Origin: Janibacter limosus NBRC 16128 | GTDB lineage: Bacteria > Actinomycetota > Actinomycetes > Actinomycetales > Dermatophilaceae | Length of the DNA stretch: 37,594 nucleotides | Assembly: GCF_001570985.1 (NCBI RefSeq) | Contig: NZ_BCSS01000035.1 | Coordinates: 1-37,594 of the forward strand | Direction of reading: 5' to 3' | Part shown: positions 21,046-30,168 of the stretch, piece by piece | Numbering within the stretch: the stretch's first letter is position 1 | Layout: each line of letters starts with the position of its first letter | Translations under genes and position numbers: made by a program | Notes under the pieces: model-generated | The model's input: the letters and a program-made list of their open reading frames with translations, nothing else | Told to the model about the DNA's origin: nothing | Databases searched by the model: none

Positions 21046-22430
21046 GCGAGAACTTTGACGAGGTCACCAGCGACGCCACCCGAGCCATCCGGATGGCGTT
21101 GATGCTCGGATCGCAGGCCGCTGAGCAGCTGGCGCGCGTGAGGGCCCAGCAGGAACGACGCGCTGCCGAAGCCAGTCGCGAGCGGGCGTCCGAGATCCGC
21201 GAGCAACTGGACATTGCCCGCGACGCAGCCCGCGCTGCTTACGAGCCCGTCGCCGACCCGCGGCGCTTCGCTCAGGCCGACCCCGAGACCGTCGCTGCCG
21301 CGTGGTCGACCGCAGCGGCATGGGCTGACGTCGATCCACGCGCCGCAGCGGCCGAGGCGTCCTTGGCCGAGCAGACGAGACAGCGGTGGGGAGTCGACCC
21401 CCACGCGTTGCGTGAGCACGTCGCACGAGCGCAGGACGAAGTCCGCGCAGACCGCGGCCAAGGCCAGCCCCGAACGGAGCCGGGACAGCCCAGCGACCTC
21501 CAGCAGTACGAAGAGATCCGCGAGGAGATCCGCGCGATGCGCGCCGAGTCCCCCGATTGGACCAAGCAGCACATCGCCCGCGTCGAGCTGTCCTTCGAGG
21601 CTGACGGCAGTTCGACGATGGATCACGAACGAGTGATGGCAGCAGCGGGCGAGTTCACCGCCAACGGCGAGGTCCCGTCGTGGTTCCTCGACGCTACCTG
21701 GGATGCCGAGCGTGACCCGCGCACGCCTCGGCCGCTGATGGAGCATGAAGAGGCCACGATGGCGACCGACCCGGAAGGCGTCGCGGTCGGTGACGACCGG
21801 CTCGTCGAGGCCATGGACCCGGACTGGCGCGAGAGCGCCACCACGGACGATCTGGAGCAGCGTTGGTACGAGGCGAATGCTGACCTAGGGCAACCGGGAG
21901 CTGTCCAGGCACGCGATGCGCTGGAGGCCACGATGGCTGAGCGTCTGGGAGTCGACCTTGAGCGCTTCCGTCGCGAGAGCGAGCCCACCCTGACAGAAAC
22001 GGCCTTCAACGCCGCCGGCGACCGGGCGGCTGAGGCTGCCGACCGCGCCGCCGAGGCCAGTGAGCGCACCGAGTCCGCAGGCTGGGAGAACCGAGGCAGC
22101 GAGGAACGCGGTCGGGAGGGCGCGGCCGAGGTCGAGGGCGATTCAGGACTAGCGATCGAGGAAAGCGTGGACGCGCGCGAGGCAGAAGGGATGGCTGTTC
22201 GCGCGGATGCACAGGCCGAGGCCGACCACGCTGCAGCCAACGAGAGTCGGGCAGATGCCGAGGGTATGGAGCAGGCCGGTGTTCCGCCACGCTCACAGCA
22301 GGTCCGCACCAATACCGCGCGCGGTTTCGGATCGACCCCGACCGCTGGAGCCCAGGCCAAGCGCCACCCCAAGGCGCGAAAAAACACCCGCAGCGCGGGC
22401 AAGACGGCCGAGAGGGACATGGGCCGCTAG
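21042..22430 (+). CDS. Coiled-coil mobilization helper (unknown family)
   Basis: This is a 462-aa acidic protein, rich in Ala, Glu and Arg, coupled to the relaxase (ATGA overlap). Residues about 25-75 and 320-370 are strong coiled-coil candidates (ERRAAEASRERASEIREQLD; GDRAAEAADRAAEASERTES). The middle has WFLDATWDAERDP. The tail is basic (KRHPKARKNTRSAGKTAERD). Proteins like this often follow relaxases on actinobacterial plasmids and may assist relaxosome assembly or travel with the DNA; no activity can be read from the sequence. Confidence 0.75.
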   Translation: MSENFDEVTSDATRAIRMALMLGSQAAEQLARVRAQQERRAAEASRERASEIREQLDIARDAARAAYEPVADPRRFAQADPETVAAAWSTAAAWADVDPRAAAAEASLAEQTRQRWGVDPHALREHVARAQDEVRADRGQGQPRTEPGQPSDLQQYEEIREEIRAMRAESPDWTKQHIARVELSFEADGSSTMDHERVMAAAGEFTANGEVPSWFLDATWDAERDPRTPRPLMEHEEATMATDPEGVAVGDDRLVEAMDPDWRESATTDDLEQRWYEANADLGQPGAVQARDALEATMAERLGVDLERFRRESEPTLTETAFNAAGDRAAEAADRAAEASERTESAGWENRGSEERGREGAAEVEGDSGLAIEESVDAREAEGMAVRADAQAEADHAAANESRADAEGMEQAGVPPRSQQVRTNTARGFGSTPTAGAQAKRHPKARKNTRSAGKTAERDMGR

Positions 22431-22434
22431 ATCG

Positions 22435-22881
22435 TCACCCTTCGGCTTCGTCGGCGGAGGACTCATCCGCCGCCGACGAAGCGCTGTAGGTGCGGAACAT
22501 GCCCTCGGGGGGCTCGTCGACGGGCCATGCGGGGTCGGCCTGGTGTTGGTCCTTGCGCGCGTCGCACCGCTTGAACGGCGTGCTGTCAGGGTTGGTCAAC
22601 GCAGCAACCGTCGGATCGAGATAGTCGCGAATCCAGACCGCAGTCCCCGTGCCGGGCTCTACTCGCAGGGCCTCGAAGGCATCCCACAGGGCCTCCAGGC
22701 GCAGGACGGCCTCCTCGTGGTCCCACCACTGACGGCACCATTGCTTCGGCTGCTCGTGCCGGACGGCTACCTCGAGGAAGAAGTCCCTGACGAAGACCGG
22801 CAGGGACTCGAAGGCCAGCGTGGGATCTGTGTCGTCGACGGAGGCAGGTTCGGCCGGGGTCGTCCAGTCCACGTCGCTCAT
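22435..22881 (-). CDS. DUF4913 domain-containing protein
   Basis: This is a 148-aa protein with the DUF4913 signature: WCRQWWDHEEAVLRLEALWD (about 49-68), then VWIRDYLDPTVAALTNPDS. This family is found almost only on actinobacterial plasmids and integrative elements, beside the coupling-protein gene as here. The function is unknown, but the linkage implies a part in conjugation. Its ATG overlaps the stop of the coupling-protein gene (ATGA). It is the last gene of the minus-strand transfer operon, and its 3' end contains the hairpin at 22445-22482. Confidence 0.88.
   Translation of the reverse strand: MSDVDWTTPAEPASVDDTDPTLAFESLPVFVRDFFLEVAVRHEQPKQWCRQWWDHEEAVLRLEALWDAFEALRVEPGTGTAVWIRDYLDPTVAALTNPDSTPFKRCDARKDQHQADPAWPVDEPPEGMFRTYSASSAADESSADEAEG
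22445..22482. terminator. Bidirectional terminator inside the DUF4913 3' end
   Basis: GCTTCGTCGGCGG (22445-22457) pairs perfectly with CCGCCGACGAAGC (22470-22482). It lies at the convergence of the mobilization operon (ending 22430) and the transfer operon (ending 22435), within the last codons of the DUF4913 gene. Confidence 0.65.
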
Positions 22882-24590
22882 GCCGCTTCGCTCCCTTCCC
22901 CGTAGTGCTTGATGCTGGCGCTGATGAGGTCGGCCTGCGGGAGCGTGCTCCAGTGCTGGAGCGCGAGTAGGACCGCCGGGACGCCAGAGGCGAACGCTAC
23001 GGCGCGGCCCTGAGGAAGCGATGAGACGTCGTCTACGTCGAGGATCTTTTCCCGGCGCAGCTGCTGTGACGTCGAGGACCCTGAGCGCATCGACTGCGAG
23101 GTTGAGCGGGTGCGCTTGTCGTGATCTCCGACCAGCCGGGAGATCGTGCCCGCGAACTCGTCATCCGCGATGCCCATGCCGACGCCGCGCAAGTTCGCTG
23201 CGTCCCACAGCTGCTTCATGCCCGGACGGCCGAACACGCGCACGCCCTGCGACCACGACTGGAGATAGGACGCGAGGATGATCCCTCGGGAGCCGTAGTG
23301 CGAGTACAGGTCGGGCAGCTCAGGCCACCGGCAGATGTTGGCGACCTCGTCGAGCATGCACAGCAAGGGCCGGCGGAGCCGTCCGCCCTGCTCGATGCTG
23401 AGCTCCTCAGCCGCTTGCGTGACTGCCACCGTCAACGTAGCGGTCAGTGCGCGAGCGGAGCCGGGGCCTTCCTTCGACAGAAGGTAGAGCGTGTCCTTGG
23501 ACCGCACAAACTCCTCTGGCTTGAACTCCACCCGGCCCTCGCCGGGCGTGATCCACGCCTGAACTCTGGGGTTGCGCAGCCACGAGAGCATCGTCTCGGC
23601 GGTGCCGTAGATGCCGTCACGCTGCTTGGCGGTCTTCGAGCGGAAGGACTCGATGTCCAGCGCCGAAGACTCCTCGCCAGCCTCCAGCAGGAGATCCTCC
23701 GGCTCCCGCTCGTCGGGTGTGCGCACCCAGTTGAAGACGTCAGCCATCGTCTTGTTGCCCTTTGCGCCAGCCAGCAACAGCGCCGAGACCAGCGTGCGCC
23801 CGGCTGGGTCGAAGTAGGCATCGGGCTTCGCGTCAGCGTCACGCACCGCCGCCGTGAACAGCGAAGCGACCTGGTCGGCGCGCGTGACATCGGTGACGTA
23901 CGACAACGGCGACCACCACCACGACGGCTCGGTGGTGCCCGCCAGACTCTGCGGGTCATGCACCCGCACCAGCCCGCTCTGCGACCGAGGGCCACGCGTC
24001 GCGTCGAGCAGATCACGCTTGTTGCTCGTGGCCAGCACAGGGCCACCCGTTGCCAGAACCTGTGGGATGCACAGCGAGCTCGTCTTGCCTGCGCGCGGAC
24101 CCATGATCCACAACTGCGTCCACTCCCACGACGTGCCCAAGGCGGTGCCGCCGTTGACGGCTTTGCCCACCGGGACCCCAGCGCCGCACTCGGCTGCCAC
24201 GCGCAGACGCCCCGCGTCGCCCCGCAGCGCCGCCATCGTCAGGGACTGAAAGTCGCTCGGTTTGGACATCGACGCAGCCAGGTGGTCCACCCGCGACGCG
24301 CCAGCCTTCGGGGCGAGCACGGCACGCCCAGCCGCCGTGACCAGACAGACGACACAGACCACAATGACCAATGCGACCAACGTGGCGGTGACCGACCACG
24401 TCGCCTCACCGGTGGCCAGATCAATAACCCACCCCAGCGGGTTGCCGCCCGGCGACAACCCTGCGATCACGGCCGAGGTCCACCCGACGAGGACCGCGAG
24501 CAGGATCACCCCGCCCAGGCCGCACAGCATGTACAGGCCAAGGTCGCTCGACGGCTCGTTCAGTCGCCCAGCACGGCGCTCACGCTGCAT
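22878..24590 (-). CDS. Type IV coupling protein (VirD4/TraG-like ATPase)
   Basis: This is a 570-aa coupling protein. Two N-terminal membrane segments (about 18-44 and 68-88) are followed by an ATPase domain with Walker A GPRAGKTSS (about 163-171) and Walker B LLCMLDEVANI (about 410). TraG-type motifs include ATSNKRDLLDATRG and DPQSLAG. It links the relaxase-DNA complex to the secretion channel and pumps DNA. The ATG at 24590 overlaps the end of the VirB4-like gene by 11 bases; an in-frame TTG at 24626 is an alternative. It is the seventh gene of the minus-strand transfer operon. Confidence 0.92.
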   Translation of the reverse strand: MQRERRAGRLNEPSSDLGLYMLCGLGGVILLAVLVGWTSAVIAGLSPGGNPLGWVIDLATGEATWSVTATLVALVIVVCVVCLVTAAGRAVLAPKAGASRVDHLAASMSKPSDFQSLTMAALRGDAGRLRVAAECGAGVPVGKAVNGGTALGTSWEWTQLWIMGPRAGKTSSLCIPQVLATGGPVLATSNKRDLLDATRGPRSQSGLVRVHDPQSLAGTTEPSWWWSPLSYVTDVTRADQVASLFTAAVRDADAKPDAYFDPAGRTLVSALLLAGAKGNKTMADVFNWVRTPDEREPEDLLLEAGEESSALDIESFRSKTAKQRDGIYGTAETMLSWLRNPRVQAWITPGEGRVEFKPEEFVRSKDTLYLLSKEGPGSARALTATLTVAVTQAAEELSIEQGGRLRRPLLCMLDEVANICRWPELPDLYSHYGSRGIILASYLQSWSQGVRVFGRPGMKQLWDAANLRGVGMGIADDEFAGTISRLVGDHDKRTRSTSQSMRSGSSTSQQLRREKILDVDDVSSLPQGRAVAFASGVPAVLLALQHWSTLPQADLISASIKHYGEGSEAA

Positions 24591-26106
24591 CGCGTGCCGC
24601 CCGGGCCGCGCGACGGTCGGCCTCAACGGCCGCCCAACGCGTGTTGGTGTTGTTCACCACGAGCTCGTCGTCCGTGAGGTCAACCCGGAAGGGGATGCCA
24701 GGCCGTGAGCCGCGCTTGAGCAGGAACAGACCGAGGCCGGGAGGCGACCCATCCTCGCCGTCGCTCTCAGTGTCGGACCAAGTCGTGATCATCTGGCGCT
24801 CCTTGACCGGCATCGCGAACACCTCTTCGAGGTTGCCCATTTCCTTGGGAGCCAAACCGCCGAGGTAGACCATCTCGGAGCGCTCGACGAAGCCCCACGC
24901 CTTCTCCGTGGCTTCCTCGGTGGCCAGCCGGAGGTCGCTCATCGTGTGGGTGCACATGATCTGTGGGAGCAGCAGCTGCCGGTTCAGTCGCGTGATCGCG
25001 TCGATGCGGTCGACCATCTGAAGGCTCGCGCGCAGGATGCGCCACAGCTCGTCCATGACGAGCACGTAGATCCGCTCCGGGGCCAGCCCAGCGGCCGCGA
25101 GAGTCTTCGCGCCCTGCACCGCGGCCGAACCATAGGACCAGGACACGAGCTGGAGCGCGGCCTGCATGTGGGTGTCGGTGTCGTCGATCTCCGACATGTC
25201 GAAGACCACCGGCCGGTCCAGCACCATCGGGATCGACGTGGCTCGGGCGAAGGTGTCACCGAACTGACCTTCGCTGCCCACGCCCTGGAGAGCGTCGATG
25301 AGGCGCTCCGTCCGCTCGTGATAGCGCGATTCGATGCCACGGTCACGGATCACTCGGGAGATCTCCGGGTGGCGTGACTCAATGACCTCGCGGACGTCGT
25401 CGACCAGCGGTGGGGTCCCCATGTCCGGGTCCAGTACCCGGATCGCGACCCGCAGCGCGGTGATCTCGAAATCCTCGAGCCGGTCGCCGCGCACGAGCTC
25501 GCACAGGCCGCCGAGGGTGTTGAGACGACGCCCCTCCAGCTGCGCGCGGACCTTGCGGGCCTCCTCTTCGTCCAGATGCGGCAGCGCCATCGCGGCCGGG
25601 CCGGGGTCGAGTGGGTTGATGTTGGAGCGCCCACGACCCAGCGTGACGACCTGCCCACCCAGGGCACGGATGAGCTCGACGTAGTCAGGCTTGAGATCCG
25701 ACAGGATCATCGGGACGACGCCCCACGAGGACAGCACCGTCAGCATGCGACGGATCAGGGTGCTCTTCCCCAACCCGGGTCGGCCCAGAATGAAGGCGGA
25801 AGGGTTGAGGATGAATCCCTTCATGAACCACGTCACGGGGTCGGCGCACACCAGCGCCTTGCGCTCCTGATGACGACCCAACGGGACGCCTTCGACGGTC
25901 AGGCTCGACCCGGCCGCGAAGGGCCACAGCCCGCAAATCTGGTTGCTCGTAGCCTCGAACTCCGGCGCGGGCTCGACGATGGTGGCCCAACCACCGCCCG
26001 GGCGACGTCGGCCGCGCTTGCCCCGGCCATCGACGCTCTCGCTCGACCGACCAAGGAACGTGTCCAGGACCGCACGGAGTCCGGGCTTGGATTCAAACGC
26101 AGCCAT
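24580..26106 (-). CDS. VirB4/TraC-like conjugation ATPase
   Basis: This is a 508-aa ATPase with Walker A GRPGLGKST (108-116), FDMSEID near 302, Walker B VLVMDELW (348-355) and a long C-terminal RecA-type region (LNRQLLLPQIMCTHTM). It energises the type IV secretion channel. It is shorter than Gram-negative VirB4 and lacks the large N-terminal domain, as in actinobacterial systems where the SCO6880-type protein upstream supplies part of that role. The start codon overlaps the upstream stop (TAATG at 26106). No membrane segment is seen. Confidence 0.9.
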   Translation of the reverse strand: MAAFESKPGLRAVLDTFLGRSSESVDGRGKRGRRRPGGGWATIVEPAPEFEATSNQICGLWPFAAGSSLTVEGVPLGRHQERKALVCADPVTWFMKGFILNPSAFILGRPGLGKSTLIRRMLTVLSSWGVVPMILSDLKPDYVELIRALGGQVVTLGRGRSNINPLDPGPAAMALPHLDEEEARKVRAQLEGRRLNTLGGLCELVRGDRLEDFEITALRVAIRVLDPDMGTPPLVDDVREVIESRHPEISRVIRDRGIESRYHERTERLIDALQGVGSEGQFGDTFARATSIPMVLDRPVVFDMSEIDDTDTHMQAALQLVSWSYGSAAVQGAKTLAAAGLAPERIYVLVMDELWRILRASLQMVDRIDAITRLNRQLLLPQIMCTHTMSDLRLATEEATEKAWGFVERSEMVYLGGLAPKEMGNLEEVFAMPVKERQMITTWSDTESDGEDGSPPGLGLFLLKRGSRPGIPFRVDLTDDELVVNNTNTRWAAVEADRRAARAARDAA

Positions 26107-27611
26107 TACATGGTCTCCCTCAAGACGCCCGGCAGAGATGACCGCTCCGGCAGCACGATGCCCAAGGGCATCGACGCCACGAAGGCGGTGTCATGCATCC
26201 CCCAGCAGGGACGGAACTTCAACCGGGCCTGACCGGCCAGATTCATCAAAGCCGACCGCGCCGTGGGCAGGTCCGCGATGTCCTCGACCGTCGCCGTAGC
26301 GATCAGCCCGATACGCACGAAGGGAGCACCCTCCGCCTCCGCCTTCGCGTTAGCCTTTGCGCTGGCCAAAGCGGCCTTCCTGCGCTCAGACGGTCCGGTG
26401 TTACGACGACTATCCGCATTCGACGTCGCCGACGTCACCCGCCAGTCCGCCAACTGGGCGGACAAGGCCGGGTCCATCGGCCGGTAAAGCAACGCCACCC
26501 GCTTACGAGCGACCCGCTCAGACGGGCGCAGCAGCTCCTTGAGTTGCAGCGTGTAGAACACGCCCTTGGGCGGCTCGACCATCATCACCGAGGTACTGAC
26601 CGACCCGTCGTGCGCGTAGTAGTCCTTACCCGAGTGCGCCGAGACCGGCCCGCACTCGCTCCACGTCAGTCCGGTCCCGTCCTCAGAGCGGGCCTTTTCA
26701 ATCGCCGTGGCCACGCTCGGGTCGAAGGCCACACGGGTGTCATCGACGATGTCGGCAGCCACCCGGGACCGCAGGGAGTGCCCTGCCCCCGTCAGGCGAA
26801 GAGTGGAGATCATCTCCGGCAGGCAGGTGCCGATGTCGTCAGCCATCGTGTCCACATCCCGCACGCCCTTGCCGTCGTGCTTGGCCGCATCAAAGGTCAG
26901 GGTGACCGTCGTCGTGATCTGCGCCGATCCCGCCGGGGCAGTCTCGACAATCTTGCGCAGGACCCGCTGCGAGAACTCCGGCGCAGACGGGTCGAGGTTG
27001 GCCATCGCGGCACGCTCCAGCCGCAGGCCCGAGTCCGGGACCGTCTCGACGACGACCTGCACGCCGATGAGGTCACGCTGCCGCGCTAGCGACGCCAAGT
27101 AGGTGCCCCACATCGCCGCGCGGCGGTCGATGTCCTCCTGGTCGAGGCCGACCACGCCCTCCGGGCGGGTGTCGATCACGACGGAGTAGTGGTCGACCGA
27201 ACGGTGGTGGATCATCGCGAAGGGATTGCCGTAGGTGTCCTCTGCCTCCAGCAGCTCCGAGTCAGCCATGACCCCCGGCAGGTCCAGACTGCCGTGCGAG
27301 ACCAGACCCGTGGGGCCCTGAGCCAGGACCGTCAGGCCCTTGCGCGTCGCGCGGCCAAACCGCACCCGGTGGGCCACCCGCGCGTAGGGGTTGGAGTCGA
27401 AGACCATCGTTCCAATGACCCACGGCGTCATCGCCACGAACGCTAGAGCGATCCAGCCCAGACCCGCCCAGAAGTTGACGAAGAACAGCAGGATCAACGC
27501 CATGAATACGGCCGCGACCAAGGTCAGGAACTGCACTGGGGAGAATCCAGCAATCCCCGGTGCCTTCGGCCGCGACAAGTTCGAATACTTCACCGCTTCA
27601 GTCATCGTCAT
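26106..27611 (-). CDS. SCO6880-family conjugation protein
   Basis: This is a 501-aa protein with two close N-terminal membrane helices (about 25-72; FLTLVAAVFMALILLFFVNF, then LGWIALAFVAMTPWVIG) and a large cytoplasmic part with VDHYSVVIDTRPEGVVGLDQ and a central alpha/beta region. SCO6880-type proteins lie directly before the VirB4-like ATPase in actinobacterial conjugation clusters, and the N-terminus resembles PrgI/VirB3-like proteins. It is likely an inner-membrane subunit of the channel. Its ATG overlaps the stop of the VirB6-like gene (27608-27611). Confidence 0.85.
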   Translation of the reverse strand: MTMTEAVKYSNLSRPKAPGIAGFSPVQFLTLVAAVFMALILLFFVNFWAGLGWIALAFVAMTPWVIGTMVFDSNPYARVAHRVRFGRATRKGLTVLAQGPTGLVSHGSLDLPGVMADSELLEAEDTYGNPFAMIHHRSVDHYSVVIDTRPEGVVGLDQEDIDRRAAMWGTYLASLARQRDLIGVQVVVETVPDSGLRLERAAMANLDPSAPEFSQRVLRKIVETAPAGSAQITTTVTLTFDAAKHDGKGVRDVDTMADDIGTCLPEMISTLRLTGAGHSLRSRVAADIVDDTRVAFDPSVATAIEKARSEDGTGLTWSECGPVSAHSGKDYYAHDGSVSTSVMMVEPPKGVFYTLQLKELLRPSERVARKRVALLYRPMDPALSAQLADWRVTSATSNADSRRNTGPSERRKAALASAKANAKAEAEGAPFVRIGLIATATVEDIADLPTARSALMNLAGQARLKFRPCWGMHDTAFVASMPLGIVLPERSSLPGVLRETM

Positions 27612-29212
27612 CCCCTCCTCGTCGAGCCGGCCCCGGCCGACTCGCTCATCTCGTCAATCGCGGCACCTGTGGCCGAGACCGTGGCCAGACCTGCCTGCCC
27701 GGCACGCTCCGCGCTCTGCCGAGCGCGGCTACCCACCACACGGGCACCACCCGTTCCTCCGGGAACGGCCGGAGCAGCGGAAGCGCCGTGGATCTCATTG
27801 GCCCCACTGGGAGCATCGCTCGTCAACTGGCCACCAGTCGGGCCCGTGCTGGCAGCTTTCGGTGCCTCGTCACCTGAGGACGCGGCCTGCCCGGTAGGGC
27901 TCTGCGAACCTCCAGCAGGGGCCGCCACGGGAACAGCCGACGGGGACTCAGGTGTGCCCCCCACGCCGCCCGGCGCAGCTGCACCCTCCGCGACCGTGCC
28001 TCCTCCAGGCGGTGGAGGCGGTGGAGACGGTGGAGGCGGAGATCCGCCACCACCGTCGTCATCATCATCGACAGGTGCGGGGGACAGCTGCGGCATGCCA
28101 CTGGCGCGGGGGGCCAGTTGTGATGCACCGGTCCCTCCGCCACCGGAGGGAACGGGACCGCCGCTCATCGGTGCAGTGCCAACCGCGGCACCCCCACCGC
28201 CAGCTCCAGCAGACGCGCCCCCGGATGCGAACGTCGCGCCCAACGCGGCCGCCCCGTAAACCGCAGCACCAGCCGCGGCGATGCCCGCCGCGCCAGAGAA
28301 CGCGTTGGACGTACCGACAGCCGCCTCAGCCACGAAGAACTTGACCATCGCTGGCCCTGCGATGCCGACCAGCAGCAGCAGCGTGGTCCCCCACATGAAC
28401 TCCTGCAACGGGTTGTCGTCGCCCTGGCCCTGCACCATCCGCAGCCCAAGCCCGTACAGCACCGCGGCGACCGGCTTGTAGAGCACGCACGCCAGCAAGA
28501 ACATCAGCGCCTTGTTGAACCGCTCCTGTCCCGTGCGGAAGCCGCTCGACGCCGCGAACGCGGGAATGAACGCCACAGTGGCGATGATCAGCGGGCTACG
28601 CACGATCATCCACAGGAACTGCATGATGGACCCGGCGGCCGCGACGATGATCAGGATGATCGCGATCAGCGACAGGCCTTGCATCATCTGACCGTCCTGG
28701 AGAACGCTTCCTCCGAGCAGCGCCTCCGAGAACTTGTCGCCGGTGTTGAGGTCCTGTTCCCGGTGCCCCGAGATCGCGTACAAAGCCCACAGCGAGAACT
28801 CATCACTGGCACGCAGTAGCAGCGTGGTCATGCCGATGACTAGCGAGCTCGACGCCACGACGTTGATCATCATTCGCACGATGACCCGGCCCTCAGTGCC
28901 CGCGTCGAGCGTCCAAAACATGCGGATGACCGCAGCCATCATCGACAACGTCCCCACCAGCAGCACCACCCACTCCAGCGACGAGGAGACCGCCGTCAGA
29001 GTCGAGGAAGCGCGGCCATCATCGGTCCCCACGCTCGGTGAATCGACCGCGAACATCGAGGTGCCGAAGGTGCCGACGATCTCGACCAGGCCATCCATGG
29101 TGCTCTGCACCAACCGCTCCATAAAGGAATCCGCAGCGCCCGATACAGCGTCCCCCACAACGTCATCAGTTGCGCAGGCGACTGGGGCCATCGGATTGCA
29201 CGCCGCAGGCAT
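27608..29212 (-). CDS. VirB6/TrbL-like polytopic membrane protein
   Basis: This is a 534-aa protein. The N-terminal 330 residues have about six hydrophobic segments (e.g. LEWVVLLVGTLSMMAAVI, GLSLIAIILIIVAAAGSIM, LLLLVGIAGPAMVKFF), as in the VirB6/TrbL channel subunit. The last 200 residues are Gly/Pro/Ser/Ala-rich with runs of Asp (about 385-390) and Pro (about 396-408), likely disordered and exposed. The ATG at 29212 overlaps the previous stop (TGATG); GTG 29215 is an alternative. It is the fourth gene of the transfer operon. Confidence 0.82.
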   Translation of the reverse strand: MPAACNPMAPVACATDDVVGDAVSGAADSFMERLVQSTMDGLVEIVGTFGTSMFAVDSPSVGTDDGRASSTLTAVSSSLEWVVLLVGTLSMMAAVIRMFWTLDAGTEGRVIVRMMINVVASSSLVIGMTTLLLRASDEFSLWALYAISGHREQDLNTGDKFSEALLGGSVLQDGQMMQGLSLIAIILIIVAAAGSIMQFLWMIVRSPLIIATVAFIPAFAASSGFRTGQERFNKALMFLLACVLYKPVAAVLYGLGLRMVQGQGDDNPLQEFMWGTTLLLLVGIAGPAMVKFFVAEAAVGTSNAFSGAAGIAAAGAAVYGAAALGATFASGGASAGAGGGGAAVGTAPMSGGPVPSGGGGTGASQLAPRASGMPQLSPAPVDDDDDGGGGSPPPPSPPPPPPGGGTVAEGAAAPGGVGGTPESPSAVPVAAPAGGSQSPTGQAASSGDEAPKAASTGPTGGQLTSDAPSGANEIHGASAAPAVPGGTGGARVVGSRARQSAERAGQAGLATVSATGAAIDEMSESAGAGSTRRG

Positions 29213-29901
29213 CACCGCGGGCCCCAGGCGCTGTAGCCAGCAAGAGAGGTCACGGGCTCAAACTGACTGGTTGTGTTGGCCGGGTCGTCCGCAAGCCACT
29301 TCCAGTCCCCGTTAGACCACTCATGAACCGACGTGCCCGACTGGTAGCCGGGCTGACCGGACACCTCGTATGCGATTGTCACCACGGCACGATCCGGTGA
29401 CGGGGACTCGACCTTGAAGCCGCGCACCGTGAGGACGGTGCTAGCTGGGGGCGAGTTCGATTCTCCTCCGCTGTCAGCGGGAATCGCACCCTTGACGTGG
29501 GCCGCCTGCTTGTCGGGGTCGATCGCTGGGAGGTTCAAGGTAAAGAAGACGGCCCCCATGGGATTGTGCGCGAAACAGGCTCGGTCACCGTCCTTGACGA
29601 TGCCCGGTCCGTACTCCTTCGAGGTCGGGATGGTCACCCCAGCCTTGAGTTCCCACGTCACTTCCGGCCCGACGTCGGGCACCCTTCCATCCCCGACCGG
29701 CAGGCCGCAGATCCCATCCGTCTCTTCTGCGACCTCGCTCGGCGAGGAGGAGGCGTGGCTCCCCGAGGTGCCCTGCGTCGCAACGGGAGGGTCCTCACCC
29801 CCACGAGAGCCCAGCACCCAGCCAAGCGCGACCGCAGCGAGGACCACCGCCGCGACAACGGCGACAATCCATGCGATTCCAGACCTCTTCTTCTTGGCCA
29901 T
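29212..29901 (-). CDS. Membrane-anchored extracytoplasmic conjugation protein
   Basis: This is a 229-aa protein with one N-terminal membrane helix (about 9-31; SGIAWIVAVVAAVVLAAVAL) and an outside domain. The domain has two Cys (about 65 and 109), a segment GPGIVKDGDRACFAHNPMGA and a beta-rich C-terminus, which may be an NTF2-like fold as in VirB8/TcpC; I am not sure. It lies in the transfer operon before the VirB6-like gene (TGATG overlap). The ATG at 29901 has GGGGAGAG upstream. It is probably a channel component in the cell-wall space. Confidence 0.7.
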   Translation of the reverse strand: MAKKKRSGIAWIVAVVAAVVLAAVALGWVLGSRGGEDPPVATQGTSGSHASSSPSEVAEETDGICGLPVGDGRVPDVGPEVTWELKAGVTIPTSKEYGPGIVKDGDRACFAHNPMGAVFFTLNLPAIDPDKQAAHVKGAIPADSGGESNSPPASTVLTVRGFKVESPSPDRAVVTIAYEVSGQPGYQSGTSVHEWSNGDWKWLADDPANTTSQFEPVTSLAGYSAWGPR

Positions 29902-29934
29902 GTCTCTCCCCTTCGGGTTGGACGAGCTAGATCG

Positions 29935-30168
29935 TCAGGTCAGTGCACTCAGGATCTGGCCAACGACACCGAGCAGAACCAGTCCGGCGCACACGACTAG
30001 GAAGGCGCGGATTCCCTGACTAGAGCGGCCGTCGATCACACCCAAGAAGATCAGGATGACCGCGACGATGAGACCGAAACCGCCCATGGCGATCGCGGCC
30101 CACATGACCCAGTTGAGGACGGTCATCAGGGTGTCAGCTCCGGGAGGGGCCACAGGTGTGGGGTTCAT
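29935..30168 (-). CDS. Small two-helix membrane protein (VirB2/pilin-like candidate)
   Basis: This is a 77-aa protein with two hydrophobic helices (about 17-44 and 54-74) around a short basic loop (VIDGRSSQGIR). Size and topology match VirB2/TrbC-like pilin or channel subunits, and it is the second gene of the transfer operon. The ATG overlaps the stop of the DUF6668-like gene and has AAGGAG upstream. No signal-peptide cleavage site is evident. The role is inferred from context. Confidence 0.7.
   Translation of the reverse strand: MNPTPVAPPGADTLMTVLNWVMWAAIAMGGFGLIVAVILIFLGVIDGRSSQGIRAFLVVCAGLVLLGVVGQILSALT

Noticed and set aside
24345-24370. CA-rich stretch in the coupling-protein gene similar to the leaders
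   Set aside because: It encodes a hydrophobic helix (VVCVVC) on the other strand and has no start codon or ribosome site after it. It is a chance match.
23121-24677. 518-codon plus-strand frame
   Set aside because: It is antisense to the coupling protein, which has clear Walker motifs. The product is Arg/Gln/Pro-rich and lacks any motif.
26193-27089. 298-codon plus-strand frame
   Set aside because: It is antisense to the SCO6880-like gene, with Arg/His-rich composition typical of a shadow frame.
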